In this document: in pieces, positions 22,762 to 33,400 of the stretch
Layout: each line of letters begins with the position of its first letter
How positions within the stretch are numbered: position 1 is the stretch's first letter
From: Phycomyces blakesleeanus NRRL 1555(-)
Lineage: Eukaryota > Mucoromycota > Mucoromycetes > Mucorales > Phycomycetaceae
NCBI RefSeq assembly: GCF_001638985.1
Contig: NW_017265156.1
Coordinates: forward strand, 62,001 to 126,000
Length of the DNA stretch: 64,000 bases
Direction: 5' to 3'
The notes under the pieces: generated by a model
What the model was told of the DNA's origin: nothing
What the model saw: only the letters and a program-made list of their open reading frames with translations
Databases searched by the model: none
Program-made: the position numbers and the translations under genes

Positions 22762-23402
22762 TGACGCATGTGTGTGTTGGTTGTGTTGTGCAAGTTAACC
22801 AACGGTCAAAGAAACAAATAACTTCAGTAAATAATAACTAACAACGATCTTAACCCCAAAATACTGGTATTAATCGTCTGTTTATATTACCAACTTAAGT
22901 CTTTCAAGACAAATTAGATCCCAGATATGGATAATTTTTTATTAAGTGGAAAAACTGATTGCTTTTATAGACAATCTTGTAACAAAAATATTTCGAAGGA
23001 GGACGGTTTTTTAAAGGAAGAAGAAAACAAAAGGGTAGAATGCGTCATTGTTGAAAGAGTGAGACTAGTAATATGGTAAACGAGAGTATAGTAAAATGAA
23101 GATAATAAAGTGAGAAACGATGGGTAGAAGTTGAAATGAGTTATCCAGCGAATGATAAAAGAGGAAATGTAAAGAAGATGCTGTCATATTTGAAATCAGC
23201 ATAGGAAAGAGGTGAGAGCAGTAAAGGTGATAATAGTAAAGTAGGGTAATTTGGAGAAGAGTACAAGAAATGATAGAACGAGGTAAAAAATTGAAAACGG
23301 TCTTTGGTACACAGGTACAAGAGACGAATTGGGCATTTTCTTACGGACACGCCGTTTCCCTTGTTCCTTGGCTCAGTCGGTAATTGCACCACAACCGTGT
23401 CA
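22762..23402 (-). repeat. Right gypsy LTR (5' LTR), complete
   Basis: 641 bp; starts TGACAC on the minus strand and ends TGCGTCA, giving short TGAC...GTCA inverted ends. It is the uninterrupted reference that proves the MULE insertion in the other LTR (site around 23021-23034). Differences between the LTRs show the insertion is old. Confidence 0.9.
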
Positions 23403-23967
23403 CTCTTACATATACCGCTGTGGATGCTCTTAGTCTCCACATTGGCCTTCAAATTATTGAGTGACCACTATACTTATAGTGAGATAAAAAGAAAGTGAAA
23501 ATTGCGCAAGTAAAAATTGATCGTATTATCTGATTCAGTTAAAAAGGGTTATCTCAATTTCATATTGACAAATTCTTGTATATGGGTTTGTATATGTATA
23601 TATCAAAATATATGATCACAAAAGAAAATGGAAAACACTAATCTTGGAATATGAAATATATGTAATGATCTAGATTCTAAGTCTGTAGCAGTTTATTTCA
23701 TTCTTTCCTTTTATTTTTGTTCAGGAATATAGCTATATGTGGAACAATTCAATTTTGTTTATGGTATTTTCATTGAAGAAGATATTTTGTAATATTATGG
23801 TTGATAATCACTCGAAAACATTTTCCGAACAACACTATCTGTACAGCCATAATCTGTTTGCATAGCCGTTTGATTCGACTAAAGATACAACTATATTTTC
23901 AGACATTACAAGAGACTTTTGCAATATCCGTATACATACAGCCAAAACCTTCTCTATAATCACCGAT
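23403..23967. other. Intergenic, no feature
   Basis: AT-rich, no long frame. The first bases CTCT are the probable right target duplication of the gypsy element. Confidence 0.5.
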
Positions 23968-24816
23968 TCATAATTTGGTTTGTTTACTACTCCAACTGTC
24001 TATATCAAGTTCACTGAGTTTGCGTCTTGTTATAACTTGTCCTTTAATGCCAGTTATTCTTCTTCGCCGGGGATTCCGTCGGTTTTCTTGCATATATTGT
24101 GTTCGAGAGTTTTCACCCTCTTCTTCTATCTTTTTCATTTCTGCTTGTGTAGCCTGTTGCCCATTACGCGGTTCATTTTTTGTACACTCTTTTCGTACAT
24201 TTTCGTAGATCTCTTCGCATTGCCTAGCCTTAGTATCTTCTACTTCTACTAATGCCATCTGTTGACGTTTGCGTCGATATTCTCTCATGTAGAACTTTCG
24301 TGACGTTTTTGTGGTCTCAATACGTTGCCTCGCTTCCTCCTCTCTTGCTTTTAATAGTGCCGCCTGTCGACGTTTGCGTCGATATTCTCTCATATAGAGT
24401 TTTCGTGAAGCTTTAGTGGGTTCTTCTTGTTCGCCAACTTCGACTTCCACTTTGGCTTCAGCTTCAGCTTCTTCTTTATTGTTATCTTTAGCTCCTTCTA
24501 CATTTACTTGTTCAGTCCGGTGACATTTATGCTGAGGAACTTCAATACAATTCTCTTGCACATTCTGATTTGATTTCGAATCGTCATTTTTTTTTGTCTT
24601 TTCTACTTCTAATTTTAATTGAATAGCCTCTCGATGCTTACGCCGATATTCTCTCATGTAATCTCTTCGTGCAAATTTGGTAGCCTCCTCTCGTTTTTTA
24701 GCCTGACGTTCTTCTAATTCTACTCGCGCAGTATGTCGACGATTGCGTTGGTACTCTCTCATGTACCGTCTTCTCCTCTCAATTCTTTCTTCAGGAGTAA
24801 TGTTCAATTTTGGCAT
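23968..24816 (-). CDS. Basic protein with YMREYRR repeats
   Basis: 282 aa from ATG 24816 (MPKLNITPEERIERR); the frame stays open upstream, but that part encodes only AT-derived hydrophobic sequence. Five copies of a basic motif close to R-x-x-YMREY-RRKRR have their Tyr at residues 18, 53, 141, 176 and 241: two pairs spaced exactly 35 residues, plus a last weaker copy (QYMQENRRNPR). Between pairs runs an acidic Glu/Ala/Val stretch (about 113-132). The alternating Arg/Lys and Glu pattern predicts long helices or coiled coil. It could bind nucleic acid. I do not recognise the family; it may be a host gene or a transposon passenger. TGA is its stop. No intron is needed. Confidence 0.6.
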   Translation of the reverse strand: MPKLNITPEERIERRRRYMREYQRNRRHTARVELEERQAKKREEATKFARRDYMREYRRKHREAIQLKLEVEKTKKNDDSKSNQNVQENCIEVPQHKCHRTEQVNVEGAKDNNKEEAEAEAKVEVEVGEQEEPTKASRKLYMREYRRKRRQAALLKAREEEARQRIETTKTSRKFYMREYRRKRQQMALVEVEDTKARQCEEIYENVRKECTKNEPRNGQQATQAEMKKIEEEGENSRTQYMQENRRNPRRRRITGIKGQVITRRKLSELDIDSWSSKQTKL

Positions 24817-25250
24817 AATGTAATAAGAATAAAACGTAAAATATAAAATAAAAAGTAATAAATAAATAAGCAGATAGGCAGACAGATAAATAAATAAATA
24901 AACTGGAATAAAATAAAATAAAAAGGCCAGAATAAAATGCGTATGGATTTGAATGCTGAGTAAGCTGCAAACAAAAGTCACAGTTAAAAAGCCTATTTTT
25001 TCTATGCTTAAAAATATCTTTACAAAGACCATAGCCTAACAGAAAAGAAAAGAAAACACAAAGAAAAAACAGCCGTAGAATCTAAGTATAAGACATGATA
25101 GACGTTCTAAATTACAAGAGCCAAAAGATGTAATAAAACATGGTGTGAACAGACCGAAAGTTCAAGAAAAGATAGAAAAAGGCTAAAGATGTAAGTCGTA
25201 TTATCGGATGAGTGTTAAAACATTTTACCCTTTTTCGCCACTTTTTAATT
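24817..25250. other. Intergenic, upstream of the YMREYRR gene
   Basis: A/T-rich with AAATAAATAA runs; the likely promoter of the gene to the left. No other signal seen. Confidence 0.4.
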
Positions 25251-25800
25251 TTTTTTGTAGGTTTATCACTCCCCACATTTTTAGCTGCTGCCAAGAAGGC
25301 GACCGGCAAGAAACCCAACCACCCCTAGCTCAACACTTCCCAAGCCTCCCACGCCCTGTAACCAGAAAGTGGGCCATCTGCTCATGGATTTGTATATCTG
25401 CCCTGACACCACCACCTCAAGTACTTCCAAGTACGGAAGCTCTTGAGAACACCCAAAATCCAACAGGTACGTGTTTCAGACAGTGTGTTCCTGGAACGTG
25501 ACACTCCCTCCCTCCCTGTGCACAACTATTTCAAGGACAAAATCATTCAGCTCTTCGCAGACATTGGTGTATATGGGAAGGCAGATTTTGATCCTTTGGA
25601 CCATCAGATCATTGCTGAACTGGCACATGCCCACAAACTCGAACATGAATACCAACAGTTTAAATAAAAGCTACACCGCCAATGTCTCCTCGCCTTCTGC
25701 CTTCCCCTCTCTCCCGTCTGCCTTGAGAAATATTTGGAAGACCGAAACCTTTCGCCTGGCCTTCCAGGGAGTGCCAGTGTCACTGCTATAGTGATAGAAT
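25251..25800 (+). pseudogene. GC-richer gene relic of unknown origin
   Basis: This stretch has clearly more G and C than its flanks. The best frame (25443-25667) gives 74 aa, ending in YFKDKIIQLFADIGVYG and HAHKLEHEYQQFK; a neighbouring frame upstream reads AAAKKATGKKPNHP before a stop. The frames do not join. It looks like the 3' part of a broken gene or retroelement gag, but I recognise no family. The tract after 25670 (CCTTCTGCCTTCCCCTCTC) is pyrimidine-rich. Confidence 0.35.
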
Positions 25801-26037
25801 AAATAAGCTTGCTTATTGATTCCTCACCTTGTTTTGTCTTCTCCCAGCTTAGTCTTTCTTATTTTAAGTCGCCTTATTTTTTCTCCCCCCACTAAGTGAG
25901 TTTTATCAGTCACGTTTCTGTTTTTTTTCTCTTATTCCTTCTGTCGCAGTTCTCTTGGGTCTCATATATACCAAAGTGTGCAAAACCTAGAAAAACCCAA
26001 AATAGAAATATTTTCACCTTTATAGATAGTGTCGTTA

Positions 26038-27005
26038 ATGGTCTTCTCCTGCATAAGGTGCTCGCCACCACCTGTAAATATATCGATATCGAAAATTGAA
26101 TGTCATCTCAAATATCCCAAAAGGATTATAACCTGCTTTTTATTCTTGTCTCGTTTTGGAAGAGTAAATAGAAATACTAAAATAACTAATTTTTCTCCTA
26201 GTAATCTTTTTTTTTTAAATATCAAACCCAAAAAAAGAGTGGTGGTAGTTTAGATTTCCTTTTTTTGACCCTGATTATTTTGAGTAGATGTATTTTGTAA
26301 CTTCAAAATCGTCGATATCCCTTTCCTTTTTGAAATTTTGTTCCCTTTTGGGATCCTGATTATTTTGAGGGGTTTTATAGATTGGGAACAAAAAACAGTA
26401 GGCGTTCTCATAGTTGTGGTCGACCGATTTTTAACGGTCGACCGCCTTAATTTTCTTTACTGTTTATAGTAGCTTCTGAAATTGAAAACAAGAGTCACTC
26501 GAGGTTAGTTTCACATAATATTTGTATTTTACTAAAATACCCCCTAATAAACTTTTATTTTTCTATCTATTTACAAACATGAATAACAGTAATAATAGTC
26601 AGTTCAAAGGCTTCAAAAAATGAACTTTACTGATTTTTTAATAACAACCTTTTCTTTATCAGAGATGCCTAAAAAATAAGAGCAATATGCAGATGATGTA
26701 AATAATTAAGTGCTTTAAGACTTCAGCAAAAAAGTAGACAAAGACTCGTCAGCTTAAAAAGATGTCGTCGATTAAATATTCTATAAAAGGAGCGATTTTT
26801 AGTGCATCCCCTGTCTTTTGCTGGGGATGCACTTAAATTTGTTGCCCATTTTTGGAATAATTTTTTTGCCTAAAATTGGGAAAAAAAATCGGTCGACCGC
26901 AACTATGTGAACGCCCAGTGCTTAAATCTTCAAAATTGAAAAATTTCCGGGTGGTGGCGAGCACCTATTCTTAAATAATTTGCCCCGTATGCTGGAGAAG
27001 ACCAT
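26038..27005. mobile_element. Non-autonomous TIR element with TTA target duplication
   Basis: The left end ATGGTCTTCTCCTGCATA and GGTGCTCGCCACCAC is mirrored at 26951-27005, with about 20 extra bases between the two blocks on the right. TTA stands on both sides (26035-26037, 27006-27008); three-base TWA duplications are typical of PIF/Harbinger. No coding capacity. It contains the 515-bp MITE below. A decayed relative without that MITE lies at 50324-50760, and part of the right end recurs at 27126-27163. Confidence 0.7.
26401..26915. mobile_element. 515-bp MITE nested in the TIR element
   Basis: Ends GGCGTTCTCATAGTTGTGG and, inverted at 26883-26915, GGCGTTCACATAGTTGCGG, each continuing into GTCGACCGATTTTT. 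Flanked by CAGTA (26396-26400) and CAGTG (26916-26920). The related locus at about 50682 reads AACAAAAAACAGTACTTAAC with a single CAGTA, so it is the empty site. Inside: a second GGTCGACC palindrome (26436-26443) and an 11-bp perfect hairpin AGTGCATCCCC (26801-26811 with 26823-26833). No gene; family unassigned. Confidence 0.8.
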
Positions 27006-27008
27006 TTA

Positions 27009-28009
27009 TAATATGCTACTTGTACAGGGCATTTTAGCTGTAGCTTCTGGCTCTTACGTTTTTGGACAGTTGACTGTTTTCTGAGTTAAATTTCGATCTC
27101 TAGATTGAAAAATTATTCTACTTGGGATGAATTTGCTTCGTATGCTGGGGAACACCATTAGTCGGTCCACACCAAATATATATATAATTTCAAAAAAAGG
27201 ATATTTTGATATATTTTAATTACTTTTTTTTTAAGAAAAATAGAAAAGTATCAGTTTAATATTCAAGGCTACATCATATATAGATGCCATGGAATCTATG
27301 AAAATAAAGAAGGCTGCCATTGGAAGTAGGAATGATTCTCTTTTGAAAATACGATTTCCAGGTTTAAGAGCATCCAAGATTTCCGCCGTTGTCTTAAAGT
27401 TTCATACCCACTGTCGGAAATAATAGTAATAGTAATAACAAGAGAATGTAGACTTTGTTCTTTTTTTTGGCTGCTAAGAGTGATTGTATTGAAGTAGTCA
27501 TTTGTCTTAATTGCCAAGTTCATTATCACCTTGAATACATGCGAAGTTGCTTGTCATTAAACATAAGGTAATGATTGTCTCGAATATTTCGTTATGTTTT
27601 TTATATAAATAAATAGAGAAATAGCGAGAGATCCAGAGGATGAGGCTTGATGGCTAATTTCTTATTTCGGTTGATATGATGAAAAACAGCAAGAAATCGG
27701 TTTTGGTCATATCAGTATAATTCAATTGTCAAAAACACCGATAAAGGATTGAGAGTAAACAAAAGAATTTGACCAACGATAAAAACAACAAAAGGCAATA
27801 AGCACGTTTTTGTGGAAACAAAGGTAAAGAAGTAACAGCAACGATGATAAGAATGATAAGGATGATAAGTATAATAAATGCCAGGACAATAGAATGGTGT
27901 TGCGGATCTTGTTTCTCTAATGGAAAGGACTCCTTAACCCTATTTGTAGTGATTTTTTTGTAGTATTTATTGAATGAAACATCAACCCGAAGGCGAGAAA
28001 GTTAAGAAG
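27009..28009. other. Intergenic, no gene
   Basis: AT-rich. Contains a partial duplicate of the element's right end (TTCGTATGCTGGGGAACACC, near 27138). Otherwise nothing recognised. Confidence 0.4.
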
Positions 28010-29309
28010 TCAAGTAGTGCTTATAATATGTTCTTCTAATTCTAGTCCTCTAGTGTGCAAAACTGCAATAGCAGCAACTCGGCTGTTGACAAATGGGACG
28101 TCGTTGAATATATATTGGAAGTGAGCTTCCCCAAATTGCACCGAGAGTGCATCCCAGAACAATATGTGAGGATACAGTGGTATTGCAGACCTTAACCGAC
28201 TGCAGGGAAGAGCGGAGAAGAAGGTGGTTAAATGTGAAGATGACAGGAGTGTCCAGGAACCGAGTTGTAGCTTGGTGTCATATTGACCTTTTATGCTAGC
28301 AAGCCCAGAAGAGGTATGGGTCATCTACCTAGGCAACATTAAGATTGAATAGCTGTTGTCGGCTCGGGACTTTGTTATGCATCAATCGCCACCAAATGGT
28401 ATATATCTTTAGAGGGAGATTCGACTGCCAAAATCGACGCCAACGTGCAGGTTAAGCTTGTGGGAAAGGAGGTGGTACTTGTGCAAGGGGCGGTCGTACA
28501 TATGCACGGATCACTTTAGCAGAGAGGTTGTGAAGTTGGGGGACGTCACCTATCCCTGATGAAAGGAAATTTTGGAGGTGGCGAGGTGAAGTCGGAAAGA
28601 AAGAGGCCATTCTTGAATTACTATCCCGCGGTGGAGAGACTGTGAGCAGCGAGAACCACTCAGGCAAGTAGAGTTCTCTGTGATCCAGAAGGTTAAATAG
28701 CGTGGAAATGGTGGGCCTCGCTCGTCTTTACTTATTAGTATGACGCCGGCGTATACACCCAATGGTGTAATAATAAGAGAAGGCATCGTTTACGCGCAGT
28801 TTACCACATGAGACATATATCGGGAGAGGGTAGGAGGGGTCGAAAACGGCGCTGAGTGGCAGCTCCTGTGCGGTGGCGCGGTTAATGGTTGACCATTCAA
28901 GAGAGAGTTGCAAAATTTTCATAGCCCGAAAAAAAGTAGGAAATATACTAAAGGAATTGATGCGTGATGACCGCAGCTCAGGAAAAACTACGGGGAGGAG
29001 TGGGTCGCTCGTGTCATAGTACTGTCGAAGAAGATATGAAAGGATTGGTCCAGCAAATTCCAGAGGGGTGGCTTGGTCGAGTAATGGAAGGATCCATCGA
29101 GTTTGTAACAAATAGTACTGTGTCTGTGGGTTGAGGACCCCAAAGCCACCTTCTCGTATCGGACGAGTACACGAGCCAAAACGAACAAATAGATATCGTC
29201 CGTGCGCAAAGAATCTGATCACCTCTGAACGTATTCTGCCTATGTCTGCGGTAATAATTGGAAGAATGCGGATCACATGCAGTGTTGTTGTTTTTTTATG
29301 TAGGAGCAC
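28010..29309 (-). pseudogene. LINE-type retrotransposon, 3' part of ORF2
   Basis: Frames 28728-29309, 28452-28667 and 28010-28324 read in order as the post-RT region of a non-LTR retrotransposon: REGGFGVLNPQTQYYLLQTR, then IWWRLMHNKVPSRQQLFN of the RT zinc-binding (zf-RVT) type, and a C-terminal FWDALSVQFGEAHFQYIF. A second, shorter tail at 34050-34480 shows the same ending. The 5' end (29309) breaks off abruptly, as expected of 5'-truncated LINE insertions. Several stops and shifts; inactive. Confidence 0.7.
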
Positions 29310-29681
29310 ACTACAGTAAAAAAAGGGCGATTTTAATGAGTTTTGTGCAAGATTTTCAGTGGCTAAAGTGTGTTCTATAGGGGACTTTTAATTAAGCACT
29401 GAATTTTCTCCCCTTTTTTACAATTATCGTAGTTCAAAAATAATGCCATGTTTTAAAGTATCCTACTTTTGCCTCATGATGTTTTAACAATCAAAATAAA
29501 ACACCTTTCCCTACTTTTCAACTGAGTACAAAAATAAAGATAATAAAATTATTCAAAGAATGTAATAGTTTATATATTGGTTTCCTCAGGGATCCATGGT
29601 GATATTAGGGTACAATTTTTTTCTTTGAATTTTTGTCAGTATTTGTTTCACACGACGACCCTCCTGGAAATGTTCTTCTGC
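29310..29681. other. Spacer between LINE and Fanzor relics
   Basis: AT-rich, no frame; includes a CACTACAGTAAAAAAAGGGC sequence at the LINE breakpoint for which I found no inverted partner. Confidence 0.35.
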
Positions 29682-31358
29682 CTACCTTCTAGTACGTCCA
29701 ATTTTAATAATTTCGGCGAGTCTTTCAGGTATTCTAACAGTATGACTTAAATGGTTAAGTATATGCCGGAAGTTCAAGGCAACAGCAAGATCTTGACTCC
29801 ACAAACGATACTTAACCTGTGACAGATCCATATTCTCCGAACAGTTTAGATTGGTGCAGCTAAAAGAACATAAGAATAATGAACATAAAAATGGAGCACC
29901 TGTAATATTTATCTTAGGAGACTATGGTGTGTCGCAGCTGGCATTCGAGTGCGACGATATGGTTGAGGGTTAAGGGCTTGCCTGAAGGTTAGAAGTGATG
30001 GTTGGCGGCACAAAGGACATTGTTTAGAGGTATTATACTCATCGATCAACCAAACAGAAAATTCATGTTTGAGTAAAAGGAATTGAGGGTTGAGGAGTTT
30101 GCTGCTTTGACTGAAGTATGAAAAGTAAAGTCGGCGATGTTATTGGCTCGTCCCGATGTGTGGGGTGTTTCCACCGTAGACTCCTCGTGCATGCTGTATA
30201 AAATATCTCTTTTTCCAGGATCGATAAAGACATAACGTCCACGGACTTTTTCCTGCTATTCTGGGGACAGGGCATGAATTTAGGAAATACTTTCAGTGTC
30301 AATTGTGCTAGACCTTCTGATATTTGGCTATTTGGTAGTGTCTTGGGCCTGCTTCAGAGTGGAAATACCAACACCATCAATCTGGATTGCTCCTCTGAAT
30401 TTTATCGTACCATTCTGTTGTTCAAAGAAATTCTTGCTGTCCAAACCTAACACTTTTCCCCACAGCTCTAGTTTGTTCATTGATATTCTCAAAGTTACTC
30501 TCAGGACTTTCTGGCACAGTATTTTAGTGTTAATTTGCATGTAGCATGGTGATTAGGATTGACGAAGAGGGAGAAGGTCGGAGGATCTATGTCCAAGATG
30601 TTCAAGGAACTGGGCAATATGCAAGAATTTGAGGAAGTGATCGGGAAAAGATTCTTTGAGTCATAGTAAATAAAGTCCTGTTTGAGCCCATATATTTTCG
30701 GATAGGCTGTCAAGATGGGAGAAACTGCCATGAAGACATTTCTGTATCTCTCTTCGGTGAAGATATCTTCAATTTGGTGACTTGACACCCCTTCTTTAAA
30801 CATCCTAGCAGGTTCGAAGATATGCTCTGTTAATATTTTTTTCATTCGTTCCTCGGTTGCTCCTCGTCTACGCAAGTGTTGGATAAGCTCTCGCTGTCTT
30901 ATTTTTATATCGAGCAAGATATTGATCACTCAGCAGAGATGCTGGCCAAACCTCGGCTTGACATTGACTATGTAGGCAGTGTTGATTTTTGTAGCCTAGT
31001 ACATATCAATTTGGTGGGTGTTTAGGAGGGAGATGTGGGTGTAGGAGCTGTTATTAATATAGGTGTTGATGTGGCGGGAAATGAGCTCGCGGTTCTACCT
31101 TATTCTTTCTATTATTCCGGAGGAGTCAGTGTTACGGTCGACGAACGAAAGAAACACCTTGGCAAAAAATGGTTGATTACTACATCCATTTAGGCCAAAA
31201 AATGGGTCGCGCGCCAGCTCGGTAAGGAATATGTAGGGGACTATTATGTAGACCTTAATAACAAGGCCTTGTAGGGGTCTAAGGAGCTCAGGATTCCATT
31301 CAGTTGTCTTTATTAATGCCTTGATAGTGAGGACTAGGAATGGGGTAGCTTCGTCCAT
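29682..31358 (-). pseudogene. Fanzor-type (TnpB-like) RNA-guided nuclease relic
   Basis: Colinear pieces of a Fanzor/TnpB-like protein of the kind common in Mucorales. N-terminal part at 31095-31358 (ELARDPFFGL, FFAKVFLSFVDRNT) and helical middle at 30501-30929 (RRRGATEERMKKI, EERYRNVFMAVSPIL). Then GTIKFRGAIQIDGVGIS, RuvC-I RYVFIDPGKRDILYSMHEE (Asp codon 30220-30222), RuvC-II Glu in WLIDEYNTSKQCPLC (Glu codon 30038-30040; CPLC starts the zinc ribbon), CTNLNC closing the ribbon, and RuvC-III WSQDLAVALNF (Asp codon 29790-29792). All three catalytic acids survive, but frameshifts, stops and a deletion between RuvC-I and RuvC-II destroy the gene. A short intron just before CTNLNC (ending TTTTAG) is likely. 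No flanking TIR recognised. Confidence 0.78.
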
Positions 31359-32880
31359 TATCTTCTAATCCACAGTGGACTAGAGATATGAGGTTTGGAC
31401 AGTTCTTTTGAAAGTGCCAATTGGAAGGGATGGTATACTTACAAGAGTATAGGATAAATGTGTGTAGAGTTTAAAATTCTTGCCTGCCAATCGTGTTGTC
31501 TTTTATGATAGGAATAAAGTAACAATAATGAAAAAGACATTAAAGGTAATAACCAATTTAAAGGTTAATAATGAATTTCTGCTTGTAAATATAAAAAGGT
31601 AAGCGTGTTACTGTTACTCAAGCTATATCGAGTGTTTTGTATCCTAGGTATCACTCACAAGTAAAAAAAAAATCATTATGATTGAATAGTTATATTATTC
31701 CAAGACGTGTAAATATGGCCTACAGATCACTTTTATTTTTAATCCGAACTTTAAAAAGTCTTTGCCACCAAAGAGTAATGACTGTCATTGCTCTTTAATC
31801 CAATATTCTTTTAGTATTATTATTCTGTAAGCATACGATCGTAGATGAAAGTTGAGCTGCCCCCTTTCAAAAAACGACTTGATATAAGATATCGTACCTT
31901 CTCAAAGGTTTGACCAATTGACCACCCTCAAACAAATAAATACTTATATTTAGATAATGTAAAAAAGAACCATGATTGGGAACAAGAGTATTATGGCTCA
32001 TTCGGACATCTACAATTTGGAGTACTAACAATAGGACGAAGGGTTTATAACTGCACCCAGATCAGCTTATTCTATCTCTCTAGGTACAGATAAAATAAAA
32101 CTTCGATCTATCCCACCTTTTTTAGAATATTGTGATTACAAGTTATGATTTCTTGTACTAGCATAGTATCTTTTTTTTATATATATTCAAAAGATTAAAA
32201 CACCAAAAACCAAAAACAGACTGTGAAATCTTTATCCACTTTTGCAGTAATAGAGCCTCGCTGTTCCTTTAAAAAAATGGATAGATGGGCGGTATATTGA
32301 TATCGTCTGTCTGTCTCTCTCTCTTTAGAATAGCAGCAACTAATAAAATCTTTAAAATTGAAACATATTATTAAGTCTTCTCCTTAATACAGTATAATCA
32401 CTTAAAGACTAAAAATTATCCATGTCAGTCAACATCAACACTTTTATTGTTTCTGTGCCTACCTAGTCAGAACAAAATTTAAGCATTCAAATATGAGGCT
32501 GATGATAGGACTTCAGACACTCTTCTCAATAAGTCAAAGTCTTTTTACTTTCTCACATAAAGCAATACCCTACACTAGGACTTGCTAGATTGTGTAAGCA
32601 TAAACTTTTCTTTACACTTACGGTTGACTATAGATACGAAAAGTCTTAAATTCATCATAAGTGATTACTAGTAAGACCAATTCAGTACAGTAGGCAAGGA
32701 CCTTGTTTCTTTTGGTTTCAGATCCCTAATTGGAATAAAACTAATATTTTTTGACAACAGTACAAACCTGAGTTTCTACACTGACACAAAGCAATGTTTT
32801 GGCCCCCCGAGAATAAGTTCCTCATACAAGAAAAAAATTAGCCTATATTCAATATGAAACTTAGCGTCAATGGCTATTAC
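31359..32880. other. Intergenic, no gene recognised
   Basis: Moderately AT-rich, no long frame on either strand and no repeat matching the rest of the window. Confidence 0.4.
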
Positions 32881-33059
32881 TAGGGGCTTTAGACTTGGAA
32901 TATATAAACATATCAATGCTTGCTATTTTAGTGTCAATTGCTGTATGCTATCTTGGTGAAATACTCCCCTTTAAACGCAAAGCAAATTCGAGACCTATAC
33001 TCTTGCACTCTCGTTGGGCTACAAGCTCAAAACCACTCACACTTTGTATATCGGTCCCT

Positions 33060-33400
33060 TTTTTACTCAAGCCGGCTTCAAGAGCCTATCCAACATATTT
33101 TAATAGAGTTGATATATGGATTTTGAGCAGTCCAGCACTTAAAATCTTTGATATTATGACTATAATTCCACCACTTTGTATAGGCGCCATTATAACAGCT
33201 GTATGACACAGACTTTTTTAAATCGTAGGTGTTTTTTGATTTTGCTGCGTCGGATTTTGTTTGATCCATGACAAGATGTTTAGTGCCAAAGTATCAACAT
33301 ATACGTTCTGCTTTAAGCTGTCTTCAAGAAACGCCAAGGGCCCAAAACTACCAGCTCTGAAACAGCTCCACTACCAAGAAAAGATGGAGGAGTAAGACTT
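33060..33400 (-). pseudogene. Tc1-like transposase relic
   Basis: Frames on the minus strand parallel the Tc1 transposase at 54.1-54.5 kb: WSCFRAGSFGPLAFLED against WSCFWAGGFGPLVFLDG, and TKWWNYSHNIKDFKCW against SRWWKDSHEIQGFDYW, continuing into a ruined SPDLN-type box (NPYINSIKICW). Only the catalytic half remains, with a frameshift near 33270. Ends not identified. Confidence 0.65.

Larger units (their letters stand above)
428..23402 (-). mobile_element. Ty3/gypsy LTR retrotransposon carrying nested insertions
   Basis: Reading right to left: 5' LTR (22762-23402), primer binding site, gag relic, protease, reverse transcriptase and RNase H, integrase, polypurine tract and 3' LTR. The order protease-RT-RNase H-integrase is that of the Ty3/gypsy superfamily. 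Both LTRs begin TGACAC and end in GTCA-type bases on the minus strand; CTCT flanks both outer ends. The 3' LTR is cut at 698/12843 by a 12.1-kb MULE unit, and pol is cut between RNase H and integrase by a DIRS element (14741-19052). Without these the element is about 6.5 kb. It is dead: gag and pol carry stops, the RT active site reads FINN instead of YxDD, and the gag zinc knuckle has lost its last cysteine. Confidence 0.88.

Noticed and set aside
29310..29681. TIR of a transposon carrying the Fanzor gene
   Set aside because: CACTACAGTAAAAAAAGGGC has no inverted partner beyond 31358.
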